Shown here one piece after another: positions 22,095-32,556 of a stretch of 64,000 nt of DNA (position 1 is the stretch's first letter; each line of letters begins with the position of its first letter). The notes under the pieces are model-generated. The model saw nothing but the letters and a program-made list of their open reading frames with translations, searched no databases and was not told where the DNA came from. Source of the stretch: Heracleum sosnowskyi (Eukaryota > Streptophyta > Magnoliopsida > Apiales > Apiaceae); NCBI GenBank assembly GCA_030848705.1, contig JAUIZM010000016.1, positions 186,001 to 250,000 of the forward strand. Reading direction: 5' to 3'. The translations under genes were made by a program, and so were the position numbers.

Positions 22095-23459
22095 ATGAGA
22101 ACTACTCGTGGTAAAAGGGCTGCTTCAAATGTTCTCACTCCGGCTGAATCCAAGGTTGCTAAATGCAAGAATAAACGCTTGTTCGATGAAGATGATGAGG
22201 TCCAATTGTCTCCGGTTCGTCTTGACAGTGGGGATGAATTTTCCGGTGGACAGCGTTCGGGTTTTGGCGACGGTTCTTCGATTAAGAGGTCAAAATATGA
22301 CATCACTTTTGTGTCTAAGGAGCTTGAGGTCCGGTTTACCAATCTCCGTTTAGGCGATAGAACTATCATCACTGGTCGACCTATTGCAGGTAATTCCTAT
22401 CAAAAGTGTGGTGCTATTAAGTTATTCACTCAGTTAGGGTTTGATTCATTTATCAAAGATTTGCCTCGCGAATGTTACCCTAATTGTGTCTATGAGTTCT
22501 ATGCTAATTTGGATATTGTTAAGAATGGAATTTGCATGTCAAATGTTCGTGGGACTAAGATTATGTTAACCCCAAATTCGCTTAATGATATTTTGGGTAT
22601 TACTGCTCCGTCGAATGTGTCTATTTGTACCAATAAGGGTCCAGTTGATGTTGAGGGTTTTTCTGCATTAGATCAATTGAAAGTCATTCGTAATATTGAT
22701 GGTTTGTTACAATATGCTTCTCCCACCACTAAGTCTGTGACTCCGATGGCTCATTTACTGTTTCGAGTAGGTTTGGCCAATATTAATCCGCGTTTAGGCA
22801 GTCATTCGAATTTTGCGGGTCAAGATGTCACTCTTGTTGCTATGCTTTTGTCTGGTCATAAGTTTGATTTGTCTGGGTTAATTATCAAGAATATGTTGGA
22901 TGTTTTTTATTCTCATAATCAACCGGGTTTGCCATATGGTTTGCTACTAACTCGTGTGTTTGAGTGGTATGGGGTACCATTAAGAGAGGCTGATAAAGAG
23001 GTTGCCACAGAGTTTTTAGATCACAAGAGTCTTCTTCAGTCACATCTCAAAGTGGAATCTGATGGCACATTAATTCAAATGCCAATTCCAACTCCACCTC
23101 CCCCACAACAAATTTCTGTTGATATTGATAAGATAGCTGTTCAAGAGGTTGAAATGGCAGTTTTTATGGATGAAGTTCGTGATTCTTTCAAAGCATTTCA
23201 TACTCGACTCGATGTAATGACTGATGAGATACGTTTTCTTCGTGATTTGATTATTGGTTCGAAGTCTTCTTCTCGTCTTTGTGCCTTTGCTACTGCTGTT
23301 GCAGAATCTGGTTCTCCTGCTCATACCACTTTTCTGAATGCTGATACAACTATTGTGGATGTTGTTATGGATGCTGCTAAGGACTTGGTTGCTGATATTG
23401 CTAAGGAATATGATGTTGCTGATGGAAATGAGGAGGATGATGATAAAATGGATGCCTAA
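22095..23459 (+). CDS. Extra ORF of the copia element, 454 aa, plant-transposon-protein-like
   Basis: An unbroken ORF 3' of pol, where SIRE elements carry a so-called env-like gene. The protein has a basic, probably nuclear-targeting N-terminus (TTRGKRAASN...), then about 250 residues with VYEFYANLD, VRGTKIMLTPNSLNDILGI, PMAHLLFRVGL and RVFEWYGVPL. It continues with a Pro-rich linker, a coiled-coil-prone stretch near residues 350-395, and an acidic C-terminus. I see no signal peptide or membrane segment, so it does not look like an envelope protein. The central pattern resembles the family annotated as putative plant transposon protein (PF20167-type). That match is from memory and needs a profile search. 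Its function is unknown. It has no stop, unlike pol beside it. Confidence 0.75.
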   Translation: MRTTRGKRAASNVLTPAESKVAKCKNKRLFDEDDEVQLSPVRLDSGDEFSGGQRSGFGDGSSIKRSKYDITFVSKELEVRFTNLRLGDRTIITGRPIAGNSYQKCGAIKLFTQLGFDSFIKDLPRECYPNCVYEFYANLDIVKNGICMSNVRGTKIMLTPNSLNDILGITAPSNVSICTNKGPVDVEGFSALDQLKVIRNIDGLLQYASPTTKSVTPMAHLLFRVGLANINPRLGSHSNFAGQDVTLVAMLLSGHKFDLSGLIIKNMLDVFYSHNQPGLPYGLLLTRVFEWYGVPLREADKEVATEFLDHKSLLQSHLKVESDGTLIQMPIPTPPPPQQISVDIDKIAVQEVEMAVFMDEVRDSFKAFHTRLDVMTDEIRFLRDLIIGSKSSSRLCAFATAVAESGSPAHTTFLNADTTIVDVVMDAAKDLVADIAKEYDVADGNEEDDDKMDA

Positions 23460-23799
23460 ATTTTCTTCTTTTTATGATTAAATGGGAGATAAATTTTAGG
23501 ATTTTCTGGGTTGGGTTGTTATGTTTTAAACTTATTTGAACTTGTGTGGTTTGGTTCTTCTAGACTTATTTGTGGTACTACTGCTGGTTTATGCAGAGGT
23601 TGGAACTATTCGTTATTTTGATTTGGTTTATGTGAACTAGTGGTTTTTATTTATCATGTGTTATCTAATATTCGAGTATGTATCTTTTAATTGAAGTGCA
23701 TATTTGTTAGATAAATATTTTGTTGCAGGGTTATTAGATTTAGGGGGAGAATTATGTTTCTTCCTAAAATTGTTGTGTAATCATCAAAAAGGGGGAGAT
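23460..23799 (+). other. Copia 3' UTR and polypurine tract
   Basis: Non-coding sequence between the extra ORF and the 3' LTR. It ends in the purine run AAAAAGGGGGAGAT at 23786-23799, immediately before TGAAAACC of the LTR: the plus-strand priming site. Confidence 0.8.
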
Positions 23800-25043
23800 T
23801 GAAAACCTGGTATTTTGATGATGACACTTTAGAAGCAAGCTGGGTTAAGTGTATTGTACTAACATGGTTTTGCAGGAGATAAATTATATGTATTTTCTAA
23901 CAAAACATGTTGTAGCAGCTAGCTGGCAAAATAACTTTCTATGCTGGTAGAAAGCTGGCAGACTAATTTTGTATGCAGGCAGTAAGCTGGCAATACATTC
24001 AGCAGATAGAGTTTCAGTCCTAATTTATAGGAAATCTTCTAGGAAACGTTTTGTAAGGACTCTATCAATTATATAAGGTATATATATATATGGGCTCAAA
24101 TAATTTCGAATTTATTTTCATATATGTATATAATTCCTATATTATAGGAAGTTGTTTATAAACGTTTTATCTTTAACGACTTCTATTTTATTAGGTTTTT
24201 CAAACCAGTTGAACGTGTCTTCTAAACGTTCTTATTCTCTCTATTCTTCTGGTTTCTAAACGTTATGTTAATGAACGTTGGGCTTGAATTAATCAAGGAA
24301 CAAAAACGTGAGACTTGGTAGTCAAGACCATTGGTTGTTAGATTAATTCAAAATCATGTGTTCATTATATAAATACTTGTGTGTTTTTCATTCTTAGTGG
24401 TTGGACAACGGTTTAAAGAAACACAAGTATTATCAAAAGCTGATTTGCAAATCTGTTATATACTTGAGCTCTTATATATTATACACGATATATATTCTTG
24501 ATTAGAGTTCATAGTTTCGGTTGTAATTCATTATATCTTTATATTGTTCAACTTGTAAGTTGGTAGTTGCTGGTTTTGTGAGCTTGGGAAACAAGGGTTC
24601 AAGGAACTTGATAGCTAGAGGAGTTTATACTTGGTTTAGTATAGTACTTAGAGAGCTGCGTTCAAGGAACAAGGTGTTTTAGCAAGCTGCAAATAGTAAC
24701 TGGGAGTTCAGGGAGATATATTATTGTATTGTGTAGTTGTAATTCACTTTGATCAATAATATATTCCTTTGCCGTGTTGGTAGAGGACCAGGACGTAGAC
24801 CTATAGGAGATAGGGGTCGAACCTGGCTAAAATTGCCGTGTGTTCTTTACTTGCTGCACATTTTCTATACTGCATTGCTCAACGTAGCTAGCTGCCACTT
24901 TATATTCTGTGAACTCAGTAATCTGCCAGACAACAAAACAGACTGATTCTTGATTTTTCAGTCACATAACATGGTAAAAATTAAAATCGGTCATTGTTAG
25001 TCATAACACCTATTCACCCCTCCCCTCTAGGTGTTGATTCTCA
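23800..25043 (+). repeat. 3' LTR of the copia element
   Basis: 1,244 bp, matching the 5' LTR along its whole length. Differences are scattered transitions and a shortened TA run near 24080. It ends GTTGATTCTCA, followed by the duplicated GGAAG. Confidence 0.92.
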
Positions 25044-25048
25044 GGAAG

Positions 25049-26277
25049 GATTATGACAGAAGGGACAACGATCAAGATCGAAATCCCAAGCCCCGAGGGC
25101 CAGTTATCAACATGATATTTGGAGGACCAACTGCTGCTGGGTCCTCCCGAAACTCAAGAAAGGCTTATGCCCGAAAAGTAATGACTTTGGTCGGAGAAGC
25201 ACCAAAACGTGCCCGAACAGAAATATCAATAGGTTTTGATGATTCTGACTTGGAGGGAGTGAAGTTTCCCCACGATGATCCCTTAGTCATCGTACATGTG
25301 ATAGGGAATTCTGAAACAAAGAGAGTTTTGGTCGACAATGGGGCTTCAGTGGACATCTTGTTCCATGATGCTTTTATCAAGATGGGCTATACTGACTCTC
25401 AGTTGACACCCTCGAATATGCCCATATATGGATTCAATGGAGTGGAGTCGAAGGTGGAAGGCACTATCCAACTCCCAGTGACAAAGGGACAAGGGTCGAA
25501 TACGTCTACTCAGATGTTAAACTTCATAGTTATAAAGGCAACTTCGAGCTATAATACAATCCTGGGAAGGACGGGTCTTCATGCGTTCAAAGCCGTTGCC
25601 TCATCTTATCATCTGAAAATCAAGTTCCTAATAAGGAATGGAGTGAAGAACGGGGAGACCAAAAGATGGCTAGAAGCTGTTACGTAGCCGCGTTAAGGCC
25701 TGATGGAATCGGGGGGCAGGTTCTCCCCATTGAAGACATGGATACTAGTGATAATGAAGACCGAAGAGGGAAACCAACTGAGGATTTAATCCCAATTCCC
25801 TTAGTCCTTGGTGAACCAGAGAAGGTGACTTACGTTGGAGCACTATTGCCTGAACCATTGAAGAGCAAGCTCATATCTTTTCTTCAAGAAAACAATGATG
25901 TTTTTGCTTGGACAGTGGCTGACATGCCAGGGATTGATCCCCAGTTGATAACCCACAAATTGAATGTGGATCCTGAAAGGAAGACGGTGAAATAGAAGAA
26001 GAGAAATTTTGCTCCAGAGAGGCAAGAGGCCATTAAACAAGAAGTAGATAAGCTTCTGTAGGCCGGGTTCATTGAAGAAATACAATTCCCAGAATGGTTG
26101 GCTAATCCAGTGATGATCAAAAAAGCCAATGGAAAATGGAGGATGTGTGTAGACTTCATCGATTTGAATGATGCATGTCCTAAGGATTGTTTTCCCTTAC
26201 CAAGGATTGATGCCCTAATAGATGCCACAGCTGGGCACGAGATGCTGAGTTTCATGGATAGATTCAGCGGATACAAC
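25049..26277 (+). pseudogene. Tat-lineage gag end, protease and RT start, part 2
   Basis: This continues the gag frame from 15158 (GAT TAT GAC...). The aspartic protease shows VLVDNGASVDILF (about 25328) and NTILGRTGLHAF. A one-base frameshift falls near 25650, after which the frame starting at 25666 continues (ARSCYVAALRPD, FAWTVADMPGIDP). Stops occur at 25993-25995 and about 26059-26061. Reverse transcriptase follows: NPVMIKKANGKWRMCVDF, LNDACPKDCFPLPRID and FMDRFSGYN. At that point Athila A is inserted. The RT picks up at 46379. The gene is broken by several lesions independent of the insertion. Confidence 0.85.
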
Positions 26278-26622
26278 TGATAAGTGGATTTTATATCTAC
26301 TTGGAATGCTTCAAATCGGCTTAAATTGACTGTTTGTACTCAAGTACTTAGTGTTTCTTATGTGATTTGAGCTAGACTATGCAGAGTTTAGTAATTGGCA
26401 GAGTTGTGGAGTTTCTGTGTTTATGTGGTGGTATTTGAGCATTGTTGTGAAAGCCAAGTGGTGGCGGAACTTGAGAGCGCGAAGAAATGTCAAAGAAAAG
26501 CGTTTTGAAGAAATTTGGTAGAAACCCAAGCGCCACCGCGCCTGGATGAAGCGCGCCCGCACCACTATGAATGTTGAGGAGCGCACCCGCGCTTGGGAGG
26601 AGCGTGCCCTCGCTTGCCAAAT

Positions 26623-29600
26623 TGTAACACCCCCAGATCCGGGGTCAGGAATCTGGGTTGTCACGCTCCATCAGTGATACAATACCTGCCTTACTTACAA
26701 TATTCTCATAATACAACTCCAAAGACCCCAATCACTTACGCACACACACACAAGTTATAGCCTTGGAAATGAGCAACAATAATCAACATTTGTTATTACA
26801 ACCCAAATGTACTATCAGGATCTCATCTATTATTTACAACCTCTTCCTGAAGTTACAATAATAGACCTCACAATTCTATACAAGGTTTAGTAATACAAAC
26901 CCACTCAAAATAATTCTCACTAATTCAAGATGCAACTATTTTGCTCACACCGACAGTATCCATCCTGCATCAACTAACTCCAGGGTGGTTTCTCCATTCC
27001 CTTGCTCTCGTAACACGAGGTGGATTCGACAATGTTTCCCTTATGCTGAAAGATTTAATAAAGCAAGAATGAGCTAATAATGCTCAGCAAGAAATCTATC
27101 CCAGTTTAAATCTTTAAACCTTTTAGGGAGATAATCCATATGGGATCAAAGCTTTTATCACTACTAGGGTCTAACCCCAAAATAGTATACCGTTTAAAAT
27201 ACCGTATGACTTATACTCATACTCATATACTCTTCGTAAATCCTTTAGGAAATCCTTGGTATCAGTATTGTATACCAGGACTCAGACATATCTTTTTAAA
27301 AATAGAGGTTAACATTAGAATCAAGGCTTAAAGCCTAATTACTGATTCAAAATACCATACAGTTCAATATCTTTATAACCACATGCTACGCATTAAAAAG
27401 ATAGAATACTAGCATAACATAAAAGATGAAGTTACGAGGAAAATTAATATAATGTTTCCGTAATCCAAAATCCACTTATGCATATATAATCGGAGTAAGG
27501 TTTTATCAGAGTCATAACTCATAAAATAAAAGATGAAGTTGCAAGGATTTATTGTAACTTCATTTTGTTAAACACTATTCGACCATCTGCCAACATGATC
27601 GGTAAACCTGTACTAAGGGGGCTACCCTTTAGTCCCTTTCAATACATGTTGCAGAATTATCCAAGTTGGATGATGAACTAATACTGGAGTAATCTTCGCG
27701 CCAGTTGTCCAACCTTACTATGATCAGTAGTAGGTTGTACAACTAAAAAGGGTTTTCTACATGTAGATGGAAGAACACGACAGTCTGACATTGTCTACCG
27801 CCTTTCTGGATCTCCCCGGCCCATTTGGGGCAATAAAAATGATGGATCAGCGCGACTCGACCTCTTACACTTGCTCCTAGTTCGGATGAAATCCATGACT
27901 CTGAAACGTAAAGATCGTCCTCCTTTCCCCAAGTGTAATACTTTTTGATACGACTCCACTCAGTAGTTATATCTCGGTTGGAAAGGAAGAATCTCCAATA
28001 TTTCCCAAGCGATTGCTTGTTAATGGATATCGACTTTTTCCATCAATTTACCCCTCGATCGTTGAGGTGGTAACACAACATTTGACTTGCAACAATTAAA
28101 TTGCTCCGAGAAAATATCTGTCCCTGACAGTTTTGAGTTGAGAGTTTAAAATGAGTAGCAGTCACTTAAATCAGGTTTCCCATATTTTTGATAGTTGAGC
28201 GAGCATTTAAATCCTCTTAAAAGACAGATTTAAATGGAAAAACAGTGTTTTGGGAACCTCTTTTTGATTTAAAATAATACAGCTTAGAGTATCCTTCGTA
28301 ATTATTGAAGATCGAGGATAAACTTCAAATAACATTTCTCACTTTTAAAACATTCTAAAAGTATTTAATAAATAATCGAATAATATTTATTAAATAAGTA
28401 AACCTTAAACGAATATTCGAAAATAATATTCATTAAATAAATAATGATTAAATGAATATTCAAAAATAATATTCATTAAATAAATAAGGATTAAATGAAT
28501 ATTCAAAATAATATTCATTAAATAAATAAACCTCAAATGAATATTCAAAAATAATATTCATTAAATAAATAAGGATTAAATGAATATTCAAAATAATATT
28601 CATTAAATAAATAAATCTTAAATGAATATTCAAAAATAATATTCATTAAATAAATAATCATCGAATAACAGTTACTCGATATCTTTATTGGAAAAATAAT
28701 CTTTAACATATACAGAAATATAATTACTTCTGGTCTAAAGAAAAATCACACGCCCTTATCCTAGGCCATTTATAAAAACATGGCTTATAGCTGATATCTC
28801 ATATCTAACTTATAAGCCCCAACATCAAGTCATAACCTCGAGTATCGCTATATATAGCAGTTCGAAAACAAGCATGCAATTTATATATCGCAATGTACTT
28901 GGGAATAAAACATGCATACCTCGCATTTGCATATCATATATGAAAACAGTTTATTATCACAACAACAGTAAGTATAGGTTTCGAAAACTTGCATCTATCA
29001 TATGCATATATTACCTCTCATTATTTTTAATACCATCACATCTATATACGATGTGAGGTTTGAAAGCATACATAATACCATATGCATCATCAGAATATTT
29101 TACTTTAAAACATAGCAGGGAATGAGAAAACTTGCCTGGAAATCCCGAATTAGCAATAAGTCTCAGGTTGATCCAGTAATCTAGAATCAACACAAGGTTC
29201 AAGATTAATAACTTAAACGCTTTCACCATACTAAGTATATACTATCTCAAGTACAAAGTCCATTTTCAAGTTAACTCCTTAAGAACTTCTACTCGAGCAT
29301 GCTCGCTCACGCATTTTTATAAGATTGAGATTTAATCCTTTTTGCACGAAATATTTTCGAGGGTCTTCCTAAACATACCTAGCATGTTATCACAAAGTTT
29401 CACATTTTATTATGACCTCTAAGTGGTTCGATCATAGCCTCAAAGTTGACTAAGTGGCACGGTTTGGTTTTACGAACGTCTTACACTAAAACACATGTTT
29501 CTCCTAAACCGTAAATCGTATTCACATGATCTTCGCACCAAAACGAACCTTGAACTAAGGCCTACATAAACATGGGCTGTGGTGATCTTGGGCAGAAGTT

Positions 29601-31447
29601 ACTAGTTTCGAATATCACAAGCAAAACAAGGTTAAGGAAAATCGGGCATTACGACAGCTATAATTTGGACATTTCCATTTTGTCACACATAACCAAGCCA
29701 CACCGGGCATACCATACATCCACAACCTCAACAAACAACCTTTTTACTTCTCTAAGGTCAGTGGTGTGGCTATAATCCAACACCCACCACTTTTCATATT
29801 TTACAAAGTTAAATAACAACTAAAATACTTAAACATGATCTCTTAAGCTTATAACATCAAAACAATCATCAAAACTCATATGAACTCAAAGGGTGGGTTA
29901 GGGTTTTACCTCCTTGGATGCTCTAACAACACTATCAAGTGTTTATAAACCTTTGACAAGCTTTAGATGGTCCTTAAAGTGCTAAATCCTTAAGATCAAA
30001 ACAAGAAACCACTTGAAGTTACTATTCATCCTCATCTTGTACAATCCATAAGAAATCGAAATATAAGAGTTTGGTGCTAAACGTTTTACCAGACCTTGTT
30101 CTCTTCATAAGATTTCTTTTGAGTTATAGATCATCAAATTTGAAGCTTCCTAGCTAGGGTTTTGAGCCCCATCTTTCCGCTGGACAGAAACTGGACAGAT
30201 TGGGTTCTCCAACTTGGGGAAGAGATTTGGCTAGGCTACACTTCTTTGTTGACCATGAAATTTTGAACGAATGCTACCCATGGAGTGGAGAATATATGGT
30301 TAAAATTTGGTGATTTAAGGATGGATAGAAGTGGAGATATGAATTGTTCTTTGAGTTGTGCTCTTGTTTGGCAGATTGGAGAGCTTTTGCTCATCTTACT
30401 TTTGTTTTGCTTTTTAACTTGGATGCATCTTTTCTTTTGTGTTGTTAACCACCCATTGGTCCACTTTTTGCTCTCTCATTAGTCCAAGTGTTGGCCTCTC
30501 ATCAAACAACTCCATTTTTGCCAATGTTGCAAATACACCATTAGCTTTCTGGTTGACTTTCATGCATGACACCTTGGTTTTTCTTCTTCCACCAATTGGA
30601 TCGTCTTTGTGTCTTTGGTTAAAATACTAATGTTACACTTCTACGCAATATTTTATTATCTCATTGTGGCACAATCCTTTAGATCAAAATAAATTCTAAT
30701 ATTCCTCGTTTTCGTTTGCGATTTCTGACTACACGATTAGTAACCGTTTATTATTCCTGAACTTCCGCTGAAATATAGGATCAATCGGTGACTATAAAAT
30801 TTTACTATTCACCTTGGAGTACTATTCATCAATGTTACTATTCATCCTTGTTTTTGTTTCTCTTGAAACGATTCGAAAATATTTCCTAAAAAGGACGAAT
30901 AAAACTCTACGCGATTCTCGCAGTGAATAGTAACTATTCACTACTCGTCCTAACAATCGAATACTTAATTAAAATGGTTCGAGCTTGAATCTTGGAATAT
31001 AAATGGGATTTATATACTCTCATTTGTGTCGCCTTGTTCTGTTACCGCTTTAATCTCGTTGAACATTCGCAAGGATTTCTTAAGTGTTCTATCGAAGTAG
31101 TTTACCGTAAACGTTCTTGATATCACTAATTCTTTTATTAAATCCATATCCATGGAATTGATAATTTAATCCTCCAATATTTTCAAATAATTATTAATCC
31201 GTCCGTTATTGGTGAAATTTCGGAGAAAACAGAAATGCTATTTTTCTGATTCTGACAGCTTTTGCATTCCTTCATTTACATCGTAGATCACTAATACGAC
31301 TTTGAAAGTTCATTATACCGTCCCGTACATAGGGTGTTCTGAAAATCTTTTTCGGTTCAGAAATTTACTATTCATCAAAAATATAAAAAATAAAAATAAA
31401 AAAAAAATATTTTTTTTTAATTAAGTCCAGAATTTGGGGTTATTACA
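26623..31447 (+). mobile_element. Solo LTR or LTR-like non-coding element, 4.8 kb
   Basis: It runs TGTAACACCCCC to GGGTTATTACA and is flanked by perfect CAAAT duplications (26618-26622 and 31448-31452). The empty site is seen in the 3' LTR of the host element (CTTGCCAAATGCTG near 45296). The termini are the TG...CA type of LTRs. I find no internal terminal repeat, primer site or coding domain in 4,825 bp, so it is best read as one very long solo LTR, probably of a Ty3/gypsy chromovirus of the Del/Tekay type. A short AATGAGCTAATAATGCTCAG hairpin-like word lies near 27068. A large non-autonomous element (LARD) remains possible. Small open frames inside are not convincing genes. Confidence 0.8.
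28375..28670 (+). repeat. AT-rich tandem array, about six copies of ~44 bp
   Basis: AATGAATATTCAAAAATAAT followed by ATTCATTAAATAAATAA recurs at about 44-base spacing within the solo LTR. The unit contains the inverted pair GAATATTC / AATATTCATT and is prone to form hairpins. Copies differ by a single A and by the connector (GGATTA, ACCTCA, ATCTTA). Confidence 0.75.
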
Positions 31448-32418
31448 CAAATGCTGAAGGAAGCCAATTTCTGTTCTAAAAAGGAAACCAGCGAAGACCA
31501 GTCAACAAAAGAGCCTATTTAAACAATTGGTGGACGATTTCAGAGATATATCTTGACATACATTCATACATATCCATCCACCGGCAAGGAGAACAAGAAG
31601 ACGGCTGATTACGAAGATCTAGTTTTCAACTTATCTTTGTATTCTTCTAATTAGGCGATACTTTGGATTCTCGTTTGTTTCTTCATAAACCCTAGTACTT
31701 TTATTCAGTATTCCAGACATATTTATTATCATGCTTTCATCAGATCCCACGATGATGAACGGTTCGATTATGAACTAATCGTTGTCGTGGGATTCTAACG
31801 GATTTGTTAATCTCTATTGATTGCGAAAGTGGATATAAAGGTATAGATCTTGCCATGCTAGCATAGGTTTATGTATGTTTGTCATGCATGATTCGTAGGT
31901 AATTTTAACCATCTTACCTGCTCTATGTAATCTGAATGGATAACTTGCTCGTTAAACCGTTATGTTTTCAAATATTATAGACATATAGGGTCTAAGCATA
32001 ATTGGTGTCTGCTCAACTTCTATCTCTTTTGTGGATGTTTGAGTGGTTTGGTATACGTATACTGAAAGGTAGCGTGTACTGATTTCGTGTTATCCGATTA
32101 GTTGTCACAACCGTCACATGCATTGATTAAAGACAAAAGGCTCTGAATGAAGTATTTAATGAAGTTAGGATCCCATGTTTTATTCTCATAAGTAATTCGA
32201 CAGTAAAATCATTAGTGAATTATAGTCTTGGTAAATTGCTTAGTTAATATAGATAATCAAAACCCAAAATTGATACTTGTCTTAGCATTGAACAATAGCC
32301 ATACATTATTGCATAAGTGCATAACTGTGGTAAACCAGTCTCTATGGGAACGAACTCTACTTATTCATATATTACTTGTGACCGTGTACGCTTGCGTGAT
32401 TTTGTGCGAACAAGTTTT

Positions 32419-32436
32419 TGGCGCCGCTGCCGGGGA
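32419..32436 (+). promoter_or_regulatory. Primer-binding site of Athila A (tRNA-Asp type)
   Basis: TGGCGCCGCTGCCGGGGA begins six bases (AGTTTT) after the 5' LTR. The same 18-mer and the same spacer occur in Athila B, and tRNA-Asp priming is known for the Athila lineage. Confidence 0.85.
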
Positions 32437-32556
32437 CTCGGTGTTTTATTTAGTTTATGTGCTTGTCATCAGTGGTCGTTAAAGTTCACTGACTCGGATT
32501 ATTCTCTCATCAATTTTACTTTGTTTGGTGAGTTTCAGGTGTTTTAGTGAGCGTGT

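Larger units (their letters stand above)
15159..25043 (+). mobile_element. SIRE-like Ty1/copia retrotransposon (complete, nested)
   Basis: A 9,885-bp element with LTRs at 15159-16443 and 23800-25043, a Met-tRNA primer site, gag, pol in copia order (protease, integrase, RT, RNase H), an extra ORF, and a polypurine tract. It is flanked by the 5-bp duplication GGAAG (15154-15158 and 25044-25048). It is inserted in the Tat gag, whose frame resumes on the other side. By eye the LTRs differ at roughly 24 positions plus a microsatellite length change, about 2%, so insertion was fairly recent. The long gag and the ORF beyond pol point to the SIRE/Maximus lineage. Three stop codons in pol make it non-autonomous now. 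Confidence 0.92.
26278..32412 (+). repeat. 5' LTR of Athila A, interrupted and partly deleted
   Basis: It starts TGATAAGTGG and ends GCGAACA. Without the nested insertion (26623-31447 plus one CAAAT) it is about 1,305 bp, some 115 bp shorter than the 3' LTR. The missing part corresponds roughly to 45657-45775 of the 3' LTR. The GC-rich block GCGCGCCCGC lies close to the insertion point. Confidence 0.85.

Noticed and set aside
30285..30630. Two overlapping 60-aa frames in the solo LTR
   Set aside because: Short, no domain, different frames overlapping each other, within an otherwise non-coding LTR-type element.
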